The position numbers and the translations under genes are program-made. Shown here piece after piece: positions 29,772 through 40,039 of a stretch of 64,000 nt of DNA. The stretch comes from Sagittula sp. P11 (GTDB taxonomy: Bacteria; Pseudomonadota; Alphaproteobacteria; Rhodobacterales; Rhodobacteraceae), in assembly GCF_002814095.1 (NCBI RefSeq), contig NZ_CP021913.1, positions 1-64,000 on the forward strand, read 5' to 3'. The first letter of the stretch is position 1. Each line of letters begins with the position of its first letter. The notes beneath the pieces were generated by a model. It did no database searches. It worked only from the letters and a program-made list of their open reading frames with translations, and was not told the DNA's origin.

Positions 29772-29971
29772 GACGCGTCTCCAAGGGGTTGCACAAGGTA
29801 GTTCATGTTGACGGCAAAGCGGCGCGCGACGCAGCGATTTCGGAAGGCGACGAAGCTGGCTTTGGCGACCATGACGGGCAGCGGCTGGCGGACACGGGCG
29901 CCGGTCTTTGCCGTACCAGTCAGAACCGCCTTACCCGCGCGCTCCAGATCAAGGTTCGCCACGCCCGTCAT
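29768..29971 (-). CDS. 67-residue basic protein of unknown function
   Basis: Reads [20 protein letters not shown] at the start and has Arg/Lys-rich, Val-rich sequence. It has no recognised domain. It is supported as real by both junctions: the start overlaps the upstream stop by one base (TGATG), and its stop overlaps the YbjQ-like start as ATGA. Confidence 0.6.
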   Translation of the reverse strand: MTGVANLDLERAGKAVLTGTAKTGARVRQPLPVMVAKASFVAFRNRCVARRFAVNMNYLVQPLGDAS

Positions 29972-30171
29972 CAGGTCATCCCCACGACAAGCCGCAGCAC
30001 TGCCGCCAAGGTCCATGCGCCCATACCGGCGACAAGCGCCGTGTAGACCACGCTGTCGTTCAGCAGCCGCACCTTCTTGCCGGAGCGCCGCATGATGAAC
30101 ATCATGATCAGCACACCGAGGAACGTGCCCACGCCCACTCCGGCGGACTGATGGATCGCCATGGCCAACAT
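29971..30171 (-). CDS. 66-residue membrane protein of unknown function
   Basis: Two hydrophobic segments (HQSAGVGVGTFLGVLIMMFIM and VVYTALVAGMGAWTLAAVLRLVVG, split by the basic RRSGKKVR loop). ATG 30171 follows AAAGGA by eight bases. It directly follows sufB and is coupled to the next small gene. Confidence 0.7.
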   Translation of the reverse strand: MLAMAIHQSAGVGVGTFLGVLIMMFIMRRSGKKVRLLNDSVVYTALVAGMGAWTLAAVLRLVVGMT

Positions 30172-30237
30172 CAACTCTGTCCTTTCGGGCCGGCGGGATG
30201 CGGCGCGGACACATGGCCGCGCCCCACCCCACTCACG

Positions 30238-31770
<1,533 letters not shown>

Positions 31771-31784
31771 GCGTCTATCCTTTC

Positions 31785-32828
31785 TCAGGCGGCCCGTTCG
31801 CGGAACCGCTGGTGTTTCTTCAGCCACGCCTCGGCGAAGCGCACCACATCCTCTTCGGTCGTCTCCGGCCCCAGGCTGACCCTGATGGCACTCGACGCGA
31901 CCGTATCGTCGTATCCCATGGCCCGCAGCACGCGGCTGGCGCGGACCTTTCCGCTTGAGCAGGCGCTGCCCGCACTGATCGCGAATCCGGACAGGTCCAT
32001 CTGCATCACCTGCGTCTCGCCTTTCCAGCCCGGAGTGGCAAAACAGGAGGTGTTCGGCAGGCGGTCCGCGCCTTTCCCGACAAAAATAGTGTCTTCGGCG
32101 CCGGTCGCAATCAAATTCTCTAGAATCGTTCTAAGGTTTTCGACATTTGACCAGACGCCGTCGGACAGATCGCGCGTGGCGGCTTCGGCAGCGACGCCGA
32201 ATCCGGCGATGCCGATCACGTTCTCCGTGCCGGACCGGCGGCCCATCTCCTGCCCGCCGCCCTTGATCTGCGAGGCGATGTCCGTGCCGCGCTTCATCAC
32301 CAGCGCGCCGATGCCCTTCGGTCCACCCAGCTTGTGGGCCGAGACCATGGCCATCCGGCATCCCAGCCAGTTGAACGCCACCGGCAGCTTGCCGAAGGCT
32401 TGCGTGGCATCGACCACCGCCAGACCATCGGGCAGCGCCTGGATCACGCCGGTTTCCGAATTCGCCAGTTGCAGGGCGGTCATCGCCGGATCGTCCACCG
32501 TCACGCGACCGTCGCGGTCCACGGGCAGAACCGGATCGATCCAGGCGGCGACGGCGTCATGCTCCACGTCCGCGCCAACCAGCCCGCGACCGGCGCAGGC
32601 CAGCGCCGCCGCTTCGGTCGCTCCCGAGACAAATATGACATCGGCGCCGTCCGCGCCGAAGGCCGTGGCCACCTGGGCGCGCGCCTTTTCGACGAGGGCC
32701 TTGGCCGCCCTGCCTTCGCCATGCACCGAAGACGGGTTGCCGCACAGGTCCATCGCGGCGATCATCGCCGCGCGCGCCTCCGGCCGAAGAGGCGCCGTGG
32801 CGTTGTGATCGAGGTAAACGCGGGTCAC
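31785..32828 (-). CDS. Cysteine desulfurase, IscS/NifS family
   Basis: 347-residue PLP enzyme. Motifs: [14 protein letters not shown], the PLP lysine in [28 protein letters not shown], and the catalytic Cys in [15 protein letters not shown]. This is the long-loop (group I) type, so the operon carries both an IscS-like and a SufS-type desulfurase. The start is GTG 32828 with no good ribosome site; a strong hairpin ends eight bases upstream. Codons around 32100-32150 are unusually AT-rich and include rare AGA, CTA, ATT and TTG over an ICE-like palindrome. Confidence 0.93.
   Translation of the reverse strand: MTRVYLDHNATAPLRPEARAAMIAAMDLCGNPSSVHGEGRAAKALVEKARAQVATAFGADGADVIFVSGATEAAALACAGRGLVGADVEHDAVAAWIDPVLPVDRDGRVTVDDPAMTALQLANSETGVIQALPDGLAVVDATQAFGKLPVAFNWLGCRMAMVSAHKLGGPKGIGALVMKRGTDIASQIKGGGQEMGRRSGTENVIGIAGFGVAAEAATRDLSDGVWSNVENLRTILENLIATGAEDTIFVGKGADRLPNTSCFATPGWKGETQVMQMDLSGFAISAGSACSSGKVRASRVLRAMGYDDTVASSAIRVSLGPETTEEDVVRFAEAWLKKHQRFRERAA
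32119..32135. promoter_or_regulatory. ICE/Irr-like palindrome inside the cysteine desulfurase gene
   Basis: TCTAGAATCGTTCTAAG has a perfect TAGAA-N3-TTCTA core and differs from the upstream iscR site at two of the 14 arm positions. The codons that carry it (CTT AGA ACG ATT CTA) are rare for this genome. Confidence 0.4.
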
Positions 32829-32835
32829 GGGCGCC

Positions 32836-32893
32836 GCAAAGTCTTCGACGAAGACTTTGCCCCCGGCACACAGAGTTTTCCGTGAAAACTCTG
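32836..32893. repeat. Twin hairpins between iscR and the cysteine desulfurase
   Basis: Hairpin 1 (32836-32860): arms GCAAAGTCTTC and GAAGACTTTGC, loop GAC. Hairpin 2 (32871-32893): arms CAGAGTTTTC and GAAAACTCTG, loop CGT. Both are perfect. They fill most of the 72-base spacer and the first lies next to the GTG start, so they could stabilise, process or attenuate the message. Confidence 0.85.
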
Positions 32894-32900
32894 CATCTCC

Positions 32901-33365
32901 TCACCCCTCATCTTCGACAACCGCGAACAGCGCCGGCACCGCCGGACAGGGCGCCAGGCCCCGCTCGACCACGTCCGACAGGCGGGTCTGGTGCAGGAAG
33001 ACGTAGACATGCGCCGAAAGCGACTGCCACAGCATGTTCGACAGCGACTGCGCCTTCGACCCGGAAATACCGCCCGAGGCGCCCGCGCCCTTATGCATCG
33101 CGTCCACGGTCTCATCGACCGCGGCGAGGATGTCGACCACGCGGATATCGCTCGGGGATTTGGCAAGGCGGTAACCGCCGCCCGGGCCGCGCACCGACTC
33201 GACCAGCCCGGCCCGCCGGAGCTTCACGAAGAGCTGCTCCAGGTACGGCAGGGACAGGTCCTGTCGCTTCGACACATCGCCCAGCGTCACGAGGTCGTCA
33301 CGGCCCTGCAGGGCAATGTCCACCAGCGCGACCATTGCGTAACGCCCTTTTGTGCTCAGCTTCAT
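32901..33365 (-). CDS. iscR: Rrf2-family regulator IscR (one-cysteine type)
   Basis: Represses Fe-S biogenesis genes according to cluster status. 154 residues; winged helix in the first 65 (KLSTKGRYAMVALVDIAL; SLPYLEQLFVKLRRAGLV; GPGGGYRLA). The three clustered cysteines that hold the cluster in Escherichia coli IscR are absent (region 92-108 is GAGASGGISGSKAQSL); the only cysteine is C140. Rhodobacter IscR is known to use an unusual cluster with a lone cysteine, and this protein fits that type. It is the first gene of the suf operon, so it should autoregulate. Confidence 0.93.
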   Translation of the reverse strand: MKLSTKGRYAMVALVDIALQGRDDLVTLGDVSKRQDLSLPYLEQLFVKLRRAGLVESVRGPGGGYRLAKSPSDIRVVDILAAVDETVDAMHKGAGASGGISGSKAQSLSNMLWQSLSAHVYVFLHQTRLSDVVERGLAPCPAVPALFAVVEDEG

Positions 33366-33478
33366 CCTTGCCCCTTTGCTACGGCTCCGGACAACAGACA
33401 GGACATGCCGCGCGTGCCGATTGACCTTGCGCGCGCGATTGCCTATCTGCTTCGGAGCCCTGACCGGCCCCGCACCGG

Positions 33479-33495
33479 TTTAGAACCTTTCTAAA
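33479..33495. promoter_or_regulatory. Irr box (iron control element) upstream of iscR-suf
   Basis: TTTAGAACCTTTCTAAA is a perfect palindrome with arms TTTAGAA/TTCTAAA and a 3-base spacer, matching the ICE motif bound by Irr in alphaproteobacteria. It lies 114 bases upstream of iscR and 87 bases upstream of the divergent hydrolase gene. Confidence 0.7.
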
Positions 33496-33581
33496 GAGTC
33501 CGAGTGAAGTCGTCAAGAATTCTGGCGCATCACCCAAGATCGCGTCGTCGACGCCCACCAACAAGGAGCCTGCGCCCGTAC

Positions 33582-34235
33582 ATGCCCGAGGTCATCTTCC
33601 CAGGACCCGAAGGCCGCCTCGAAGGCCGCTACCATCCGCAAAAAGACCGCGATGCGCCGATCGCCATCGTTCTTCATCCCCACCCGCAGTTCGGCGGGAC
33701 GATGAACAACAAGGTGGTCTACAACCTGCATTACGCGTTCTACAACATGGGCTTCACCGTCCTGCGGTTCAATTTCCGCGGCGTCGGACGCAGCCAGGGC
33801 GAATACGACCAGGGTGTGGGCGAGCTTTCGGACGCGGCCTCCGCGCTCGACTACCTGCAGTCGATGAACCAGAACTCCAAGCACTGCTGGGTCGCCGGGT
33901 TCTCGTTCGGGGCGTGGATCGGGATGCAGTTGCTGATGCGGCGGCCGGAGATCACCGGTTTCGTGTCTGCTTCTCCGCCCGCGAACATGTACGACTTCTC
34001 CTTCCTCGCGCCCTGCCCGTCCTCGGGCCTGATCATCAACGGCACGAACGACCGCGTGGCGCCGCCGGCGGACACCCGCTCGCTGGTGTCCAAGCTGCAC
34101 GAGCAGAAGGGCATCACGATAACCCACGAGGAAATCGAAGGCTCCGGCCATTTCTTCGAGGAGCCGCACATGGAGACGATGATCGACAATGTCACCGGCT
34201 ACGTGAAGCGGCGCCTGACCGAAAACACCCGCTGA
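33582..34235 (+). CDS. Alpha/beta hydrolase (dienelactone-hydrolase-like, COG2945 type)
   Basis: 217 residues. The fold is clear: oxyanion region VLHPHPQFGGTMNNKV, FRGVGRSQGEYD, nucleophile elbow GFSFGAWIG (the family's Ser), and the acid/His end INGTNDRVAPPAD and GSGHFFEEP. The natural substrate is unknown. ATG 33582 lies about 14 bases after AAGGAG, slightly far. It is divergent from iscR and shares the region with the Irr box. Confidence 0.87.
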   Translation: MPEVIFPGPEGRLEGRYHPQKDRDAPIAIVLHPHPQFGGTMNNKVVYNLHYAFYNMGFTVLRFNFRGVGRSQGEYDQGVGELSDAASALDYLQSMNQNSKHCWVAGFSFGAWIGMQLLMRRPEITGFVSASPPANMYDFSFLAPCPSSGLIINGTNDRVAPPADTRSLVSKLHEQKGITITHEEIEGSGHFFEEPHMETMIDNVTGYVKRRLTENTR

Positions 34236-34287
34236 ACCGAAAGCCCGGGCCGACGCGCCCGGGCCTCCAAGCCCCAGGGAGCCAGTC

Positions 34288-34569
34288 ATGGCCGTTGTCG
34301 ACGACCTCGCAGACGCGCTCGCCCGCGACACGATCAAGGCGATGGACGCGCTCGGGGACGAGACCCTGCCGGATCAGGTCGCCGCTGTGCTGGGCGCATC
34401 CTCGCCCTCGTCCGAGGAGATCTTCCGCGCCGCCGTCCGCATTCGCCTCGCCGAACGCCGCGCCCGCGCCTTCCTGACGGACCACCTGCAACGCGCGCTG
34501 GAAGCCAAGAAGCGTGGCGAGGCGATCCCCACCGCGCTTGCCCCCGGCACCGACAACGAGAACATCTGA
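34288..34569 (+). CDS. Small conserved-looking protein of unknown function
   Basis: 93 residues, predicted helical (DDLADALARDTIKAMDALGD; FRAAVRIRLAERRARAFLTD). AGGGAG precedes ATG 34288. I recognise similar short proteins in Rhodobacterales but no function. It follows the hydrolase gene by 52 bases. Confidence 0.7.
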   Translation: MAVVDDLADALARDTIKAMDALGDETLPDQVAAVLGASSPSSEEIFRAAVRIRLAERRARAFLTDHLQRALEAKKRGEAIPTALAPGTDNENI

Positions 34570-34711
34570 GGCGGGTTTGCGTTCGGTCTGGTACCGACGA
34601 TTCCCCGGTGCCGTGACCCGTTGCAGGCGCGCCCTGCGCCGGAACCAGCGCTACCGTCTTTGCCCGCGTCTTGATCTTGCGTCTCCTGCCGCCACGGTGC
34701 ACCTCTCTGCC

Positions 34712-35326
34712 ATGACGACAGATCCCGCCCCGACCCGCCTCGACGCCCAGATGGACTTCCTGATGGAAGCCGACCGGCTCAAGTCCGTCTCTCGCGCCAC
34801 GCGGCTGGCCGACGGGTCGCGGTTCGAGAATTCCGCCGAACACAGCTGGCACATCGCGCTTTTCGCGCTGACGCTTTCCGAACACGCGCCTGCACAGGTC
34901 GACCGGGGCAAGGTCATCGCGATGCTGCTGCTCCACGACCTGGTGGAGATCGACGCCGGTGACGCACCGGTCTTCGGCACCCACGACACCACGGCCATCG
35001 AGGCTGCGGAGGCGCGCGCCGCCGACCGGATCTTCGGCCTCCTGCCCGAGGACCAGTGCCGGCAGTTCCGCGCGATCTGGGAGGAGTTCGAGGCCAACGA
35101 GACGCCGGAGGCACGATTTGCCAAGTCGCTCGACCGGTTCGCCCCACCCAACCTGAACATCGCCAACGGCGGCGGGTCGTGGGTCGATTACGATGTCGAC
35201 TGGGGGACGTTCGAAACCAACGTCGGACGCAAGATCGACGCCGGCGCACCGATGCTGTGGGACTGGATCCGTCCCCGCGCCCGCAAGGTGCTCGACCTGC
35301 TGGCGCGGAAACGGCGGGAGGGCTGA
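34712..35326 (+). CDS. HD-domain phosphohydrolase (YfbR/HDDC2-like)
   Basis: 204 residues with the HD metal site: RFENSAEHSWHIALFAL (first His residues), LLLHDLVEIDAGD (HD pair plus E) and AKSLDRFAPP (last Asp). This pattern fits 5'-deoxynucleotidase-like HD proteins that hydrolyse nucleoside monophosphates. ATG 34712 is chosen because an upstream extension overlaps the previous gene and is not family-like. Confidence 0.9.
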   Translation: MTTDPAPTRLDAQMDFLMEADRLKSVSRATRLADGSRFENSAEHSWHIALFALTLSEHAPAQVDRGKVIAMLLLHDLVEIDAGDAPVFGTHDTTAIEAAEARAADRIFGLLPEDQCRQFRAIWEEFEANETPEARFAKSLDRFAPPNLNIANGGGSWVDYDVDWGTFETNVGRKIDAGAPMLWDWIRPRARKVLDLLARKRREG

Positions 35327-35347
35327 CCGCCCCCTCACCGCTATCCG

Positions 35348-36727
35348 TCAGAAATGAATGGCGCGCCCCCAGGCGTCCAGAACGGATTCGTGCATCATCT
35401 CGCTCAGCGTCGGGTGCGGGAAGACGGCCTGCATCAGGTCCTCCTCGGTTGTTTCGAGCTGACGGCCCACCACGTATCCCTGAATCAGCTCCGTGACCTC
35501 TGCGCCGACCATGTGCGCGCCCAGCAACGCGCCGGTCCTGGCGTCGAACACCGTTTTGACCATGCCCTCCGTCTCGCCGAGCGCGATGGCCTTGCCGTTG
35601 CCGATGAAGGGGAAGCGGCCGACCTTCACGTCGAAGCCCTGCTCCTTCGCCTTCGCCTCCGTCAGTCCGACCGAGGCGATCTGCGGGTGGCAATAGGTGC
35701 AGCCCGCGATGCTGCCCGGATCGACCGCGTGGGGGTGACCGCCGGCGATCAATTCCGCCACCATGACACCCTCGTGCGAGGCCTTGTGGGCCAGCCACGG
35801 CGCCCCGGCCACGTCTCCGATGGCATAGACCCCGTCGATTCCGGTGCGGCAGAAGGGGTCGGTCACGACGTGTGACCGCTCCACCCGCACGCCAAGGCCC
35901 TCCAGCCCCAGGTCTTCGACATTTCCGACAATGCCGACGGCCGAAATTACTGTTTCGACGGAGATCTTCGACGTTTCCCCGCCCTTTTCCACATGCGCCA
36001 CGACGCCGTTCGGGCCGCGATCCAGCGATTTTACCGAGGCGCCTTCGAGAATCGTCATGCCCTGCTTCTGGAACTGCTTCTTCGCGAAGGCGGCGATCTC
36101 TGCATCCTCGACCGGAAGGATTCGGTCCATCACCTCGACCACCGTGACCTCCGCGCCGAGCGTGTTGAAGAAACTCGCGAACTCGATCCCGATGGCGCCG
36201 GAGCCGATCACCAGCAGTTTCTTCGGCATCCGCTTCGGTTGCAGCGCGTGCTTGTAGGTCCAGACCCGGTCGCCATCGGCCTCCAGCCCCGGCAGCTCCC
36301 GCGCCCGCGCGCCGGTGGCCACGACGATGTTCCTCGCCTCGAGCACGGTGTCGCCGACCCGGACCTTGCCGGGCGCCTCGATCTGCGCGGCGCCCATGAC
36401 CACGTCGACCTTGTTCTTCTTCAGAAGATGCCCGACCCCGGAGTTCAGCTGCTTGGCGACGCTCCGCGAGCGTTTGACGACGGCGTCGAGGTCGAAGCCG
36501 ATGCCCTCTGCCTTCAGGCCGAACTCCGCCGCGCGGTGCATGAGGTGGAAGACCTCGGCGGAGCGCAGCAGCGCCTTCGTGGGAATGCAGCCCCAGTTTA
36601 GGCAGATGCCGCCCAGGTGCTCCCGCTCGACGATTGCCGTGCGCAGGCCAAGCTGAGCCCCCCTGATCGCGGCCACGTACCCGCCGGGTCCGGCCCCGAT
36701 CACCACCATGTCGTAAGTTGCGCTCAT
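35348..36727 (-). CDS. lpdA: Dihydrolipoyl dehydrogenase
   Basis: Flavoprotein E3 subunit of 2-oxoacid dehydrogenase complexes; reoxidises dihydrolipoamide with NAD+. 459 residues. FAD motif VVIGAGPGGYVAAIRGA, redox disulfide C42/C47 in GGICLNWGCIPTKALL, NAD motif LVIGSGAIGIEFASF, FAD motif VYAIGDVAG, and the C-terminal dimer motif HPTLSEMMHE with the catalytic His. It stands apart from E1/E2 genes here, so which complex it serves is open. Confidence 0.96.
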   Translation of the reverse strand: MSATYDMVVIGAGPGGYVAAIRGAQLGLRTAIVEREHLGGICLNWGCIPTKALLRSAEVFHLMHRAAEFGLKAEGIGFDLDAVVKRSRSVAKQLNSGVGHLLKKNKVDVVMGAAQIEAPGKVRVGDTVLEARNIVVATGARARELPGLEADGDRVWTYKHALQPKRMPKKLLVIGSGAIGIEFASFFNTLGAEVTVVEVMDRILPVEDAEIAAFAKKQFQKQGMTILEGASVKSLDRGPNGVVAHVEKGGETSKISVETVISAVGIVGNVEDLGLEGLGVRVERSHVVTDPFCRTGIDGVYAIGDVAGAPWLAHKASHEGVMVAELIAGGHPHAVDPGSIAGCTYCHPQIASVGLTEAKAKEQGFDVKVGRFPFIGNGKAIALGETEGMVKTVFDARTGALLGAHMVGAEVTELIQGYVVGRQLETTEEDLMQAVFPHPTLSEMMHESVLDAWGRAIHF

Positions 36728-36833
36728 CCGGCCCTCCCTGCCCGGGCCCCTGAAAGGGCCTGGTACAAGCTAGGCGCGCGGGCCGCCGGGGATCAAGACC
36801 GCTTGTGTCCCCGGCGCGTGCAAGTGGCCGAAA

Positions 36834-37421
36834 TCATGCAGCTTCTGCTTCGGCCTGCATGTCGCGCAGGATCGCTCCGTAACCGCCGTCGGAGATGAAG
36901 GCCTTCTCGGCCTCTGTGGTCTTCCGCGACAGAGCGTCGTTGCGGTAGGGGAAGCGGCCGAACTGGCGGATGACCTCGCGGTGCACCTTGGCGTGCATCA
37001 GGTTGCTGTCGCCGGAGGCAGGCATCCGTTCCTTCATGAGACGGACGCAGCGGTCTTGGTCGCAAAGGTTCTCCGAATGCATCAGCGGCAGGTAGAAGAA
37101 CTGCCGAGAGGGCTCGTCGATGCGCATGTCCCAGCCGCGGTGGATCGCCTGCTTGGCGGCGGCCAGCGCGATGCGGTCGGAGGCGAAGGCGGTGCCCTGC
37201 CCGCGGAACATGTTCCGCGGAAACTGGTCAGCGAGCACGATATAGGCCAGCGTGCCGGAGGGATACGTCAGCCACAGGCCGTAACGTCCCTGCATCTGCC
37301 CCTCCCAGGCGGTCAGGAAGCGGTCGCGGATCTCCTGATCCAGCGCCTCGTCCTGCTTGTACCAACCGTCCGGTCCTACCTCGTCGAGCCAGAACGCAAG
37401 AATGTCTTCAGGCCGTGCCAT
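36834..37421 (-). CDS. DUF924 family protein
   Basis: 195 residues with the family signatures ILAFWLDEVGPDGWYKQD, IVLADQFPRNMFRG, FFYLPLMHSENL and HREVIRQFGRFPYRNDAL. DUF924 proteins have a TPR-like all-helical fold; the function is unknown. GAGGAGG precedes ATG 37421. Confidence 0.9.
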   Translation of the reverse strand: MARPEDILAFWLDEVGPDGWYKQDEALDQEIRDRFLTAWEGQMQGRYGLWLTYPSGTLAYIVLADQFPRNMFRGQGTAFASDRIALAAAKQAIHRGWDMRIDEPSRQFFYLPLMHSENLCDQDRCVRLMKERMPASGDSNLMHAKVHREVIRQFGRFPYRNDALSRKTTEAEKAFISDGGYGAILRDMQAEAEAA

Positions 37422-37500
37422 GTGTTCCTCCTCATGGGCGCCGTCGAATACGTTAAAAAATTGTTACACATACCCGTGTCCACACGCCCAATCACATTTG

Positions 37501-37517
37501 TTGTCACTTTCTGACAA
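37501..37517. promoter_or_regulatory. TTGTCA/TGACAA inverted repeat upstream of the DUF924 gene
   Basis: Arms of six with a five-base spacer in an AT-richer stretch (37450-37520) that probably holds the DUF924 promoter. No regulator is assigned. Confidence 0.35.
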
Positions 37518-37537
37518 GTGCATCAGGCGCACGAATG

Positions 37538-38785
37538 TCATTCCTCGTCCTCTTCGGAGCGTTCGATGAAATATTCCTGCGCGACTTCCATTGCCACGGG
37601 CGAGGCGGACGGCAGGACCGGGGCATAGGCGCCGGTCGTTTCCACCGCAGGTGCGGGACGCTGAGTCATCCGGTAGGCGGCATAAGCGGTCAGGGCCACA
37701 AGCAGGGCCGCGATCAGCACGAAGAACCCCGGCGGGCCCATGACCTGCATCACCCAGCCGATGACCAGCGGACCGGCGATCGCGCCCACGCCGTTGATGA
37801 ACAGCAGACCGGCGGAGGCCGCGGCCATGTCCTCTGACTCGAGGAAGTCGTTGGTGTAGGCAATCAGCAGCGAATACAAGGGGTTGGAGCAGCCGCCGAT
37901 GACGGCGGCGCAACCCACGATGACCCAGTAGCTTTCGGCCATGACGGCGACGATGGCCCCTGCAGCGCCCAGTGCCGCGACGATCATGATCAGGCCGCGC
38001 CGGTCGACCCGGTCGGAGATCCAGCCCAGCGGGTATTGCATGAAGAGCGCACCGACGTAGAAGGCCGCGACGAAGATGGAGATCTGGCCCAGCCGCATCC
38101 CGGCTTCGGTCGCATAGACAGCCGCCATGCCGAACTGCGCGGCAAACACGCTGCCCAGCAGGAAGATGCCGACCATCCCCAGCGGGGACACGCCGTAAAG
38201 CTCTCTCAGGGTCATCCGCTTGGTCGATTCAAAGGCTGGCGTCGGCGAAATCGACAGGAGGATCGGCGCGAAGGAGATCGAAACCAGCACCGACGGGATG
38301 ACGAACAGCAGGAACCCGGACATGTCCGGCACGATCAGCAGGGCCTGTGCCGCGATGATGCCGAGCGTCTGCACGATCATGTAGGCCGACAGCGTCTGGC
38401 CGCGCGTCTCGTTCGTGGCGGTGTTGTTCAGCCAGCTTTCGGCCGTCACGTAGACCCCGCAGAAGCAGAAGCCCAGCACCAGACGTCCCAGCACCCATGC
38501 GGCGGGGTGCTGCACGGCCGGGAAAAGGATCAGCGCCGCGGAGATGAAGGAGCCGAGCGCGGCAAAGACCCGGACGTGGCCGACCCGGCGGATCATCTCC
38601 GGCACCATGCGCGACGCGAAGAGGAAACCGGCGAAGTAGGCCGACATCACGACTGCCATCGCGGTGGTCGAAAAGCCTGCCGCGCTGCCGCGCACACCCA
38701 GGAGGGAGCCCTGCAAGCCGTTCCCGACCATGAGCAGCAGCATTCCCAGCAGCAGCGGCCAGGATGTTCTCATCACGTAAAGCAT
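37538..38785 (-). CDS. MFS transporter (YcaD-like)
   Basis: 415 residues, about twelve hydrophobic segments in two halves, with the MFS loop motif GWISDRVDRRGLIM between helices 8 and 9 and RMVPEMIRRVGHVRVF in the first half. An acidic C-terminal tail ends RSEEDEE. The substrate is unknown; the group contains small-molecule efflux and sugar-type carriers. It is followed by the DUF924 gene. Confidence 0.9.
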   Translation of the reverse strand: MLYVMRTSWPLLLGMLLLMVGNGLQGSLLGVRGSAAGFSTTAMAVVMSAYFAGFLFASRMVPEMIRRVGHVRVFAALGSFISAALILFPAVQHPAAWVLGRLVLGFCFCGVYVTAESWLNNTATNETRGQTLSAYMIVQTLGIIAAQALLIVPDMSGFLLFVIPSVLVSISFAPILLSISPTPAFESTKRMTLRELYGVSPLGMVGIFLLGSVFAAQFGMAAVYATEAGMRLGQISIFVAAFYVGALFMQYPLGWISDRVDRRGLIMIVAALGAAGAIVAVMAESYWVIVGCAAVIGGCSNPLYSLLIAYTNDFLESEDMAAASAGLLFINGVGAIAGPLVIGWVMQVMGPPGFFVLIAALLVALTAYAAYRMTQRPAPAVETTGAYAPVLPSASPVAMEVAQEYFIERSEEDEE

Positions 38786-38942
38786 TCTTCTTTCCTCGCT
38801 GCACCCTACCCTGACAGACTGGCGGGACGGGTGCCTTGTCTTGCTGCGACGCCATGCACGATTCGAAGTCGCTGTGCGACCCTTGATGGGCAGATCGTCG
38901 TAAACGTGGGGTTATTCGCCGATGCGGCCCGGCCCACGTGCG

Positions 38943-40007
38943 TCAGGGTGCCCCGGTGCGGGACGGGATCAGCAGGGACGCGTCCCCGTAGGAGAAGAAC
39001 CGGTACCCCTCTGCCACCGCATGGGCATAGACCTCGCGGATGCAGTCCTGCCCCATGAGCGCCGAGACCAGCATCAGCAGCGTCGACTTAGGCAGGTGGA
39101 AATTCGTCATCAGCGCGTCGGTCACATGGAAGGTGAAGCCGGGATATATGAAGATGTCGGTCACACCCCGGAAGGGCGCGATCTGTCCGCCCCGTGCGGC
39201 CGTTTCGATCAGGCGCAGTGCGGTGGTGCCGACCGGGATCACCCGTCCGCCCGCCGCGCGGGTCTCTGCGATCTCGGCGGCGGCCTCGGGCGTGACCTCG
39301 CCCCATTCGCCGTGCATCCGATGGGTGGTCACGTCCTCGACCTTGACCGGCAGGAAGGTGCCGGCGCCGACGTGCAGCGTCACGTGGGTGAAACTGACGC
39401 CCATGTCAGCGATGCGTTGGAGCAGCGGTTCGTCGAAATGCAGGCTGGCGGTGGGGGCCGCGACGGCGCCGCGGTTGCGCGCCCATACGGTCTGATAATC
39501 CTCCTTGTCCTGCGCATCGGCAGGACGCCGGGCGGCGATGTAGGGCGGCAACGGCATTGCGCCTGCCGCGTTCAGCGCAGCGTCGAAATCCTCTGCCGAC
39601 AGGTTGAAGCGCAGGACCGCCTGCCCGTCTGCACGTGACATCAGCACGGCCTCCAGATCGTCCGAGAAACGGATGACTTCGCCGTCGCGCACCTTCTTCA
39701 GCGGTTTCAGCAGCGCCGACCAGCAGCCATCGGCGTGCGGCTCAAGCAGCGTCACCTCGATCTGCGCCTCGGTCTCGCCCGCCTCGCCGATCCGGCGACG
39801 GACACCCGACAGCCGCGCCGGGATCACCCGCGTGTCGTTCAGCACCAGCCGGTCGCCCGGACGCAGCCAGTCCGGCAGGTCGGCAACCGTCGCGTCGGAG
39901 ATCGCCCCGCCGTCGCAGACCAGCAGCCGTGCGGATGTGCGTGGCCGTGCGGGCCGCGTGGCGATCAGCCGCTCGGGCAGGTCGAAATCGAAATCCGACA
40001 GCTTCAT
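38943..40007 (-). CDS. queA: S-adenosylmethionine:tRNA ribosyltransferase-isomerase
   Basis: Converts 7-aminomethyl-deazaguanine in tRNA to epoxyqueuosine, the penultimate step of queuosine synthesis. The 354-residue product starts [19 protein letters not shown] and carries [40 protein letters not shown] and [17 protein letters not shown]. It is complete. The other queuosine genes are not in the window. Confidence 0.96.
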   Translation of the reverse strand: MKLSDFDFDLPERLIATRPARPRTSARLLVCDGGAISDATVADLPDWLRPGDRLVLNDTRVIPARLSGVRRRIGEAGETEAQIEVTLLEPHADGCWSALLKPLKKVRDGEVIRFSDDLEAVLMSRADGQAVLRFNLSAEDFDAALNAAGAMPLPPYIAARRPADAQDKEDYQTVWARNRGAVAAPTASLHFDEPLLQRIADMGVSFTHVTLHVGAGTFLPVKVEDVTTHRMHGEWGEVTPEAAAEIAETRAAGGRVIPVGTTALRLIETAARGGQIAPFRGVTDIFIYPGFTFHVTDALMTNFHLPKSTLLMLVSALMGQDCIREVYAHAVAEGYRFFSYGDASLLIPSRTGAP

Positions 40008-40039
40008 GTCTCAACCTCTTGGAATGTCTTGCTTGCCGA

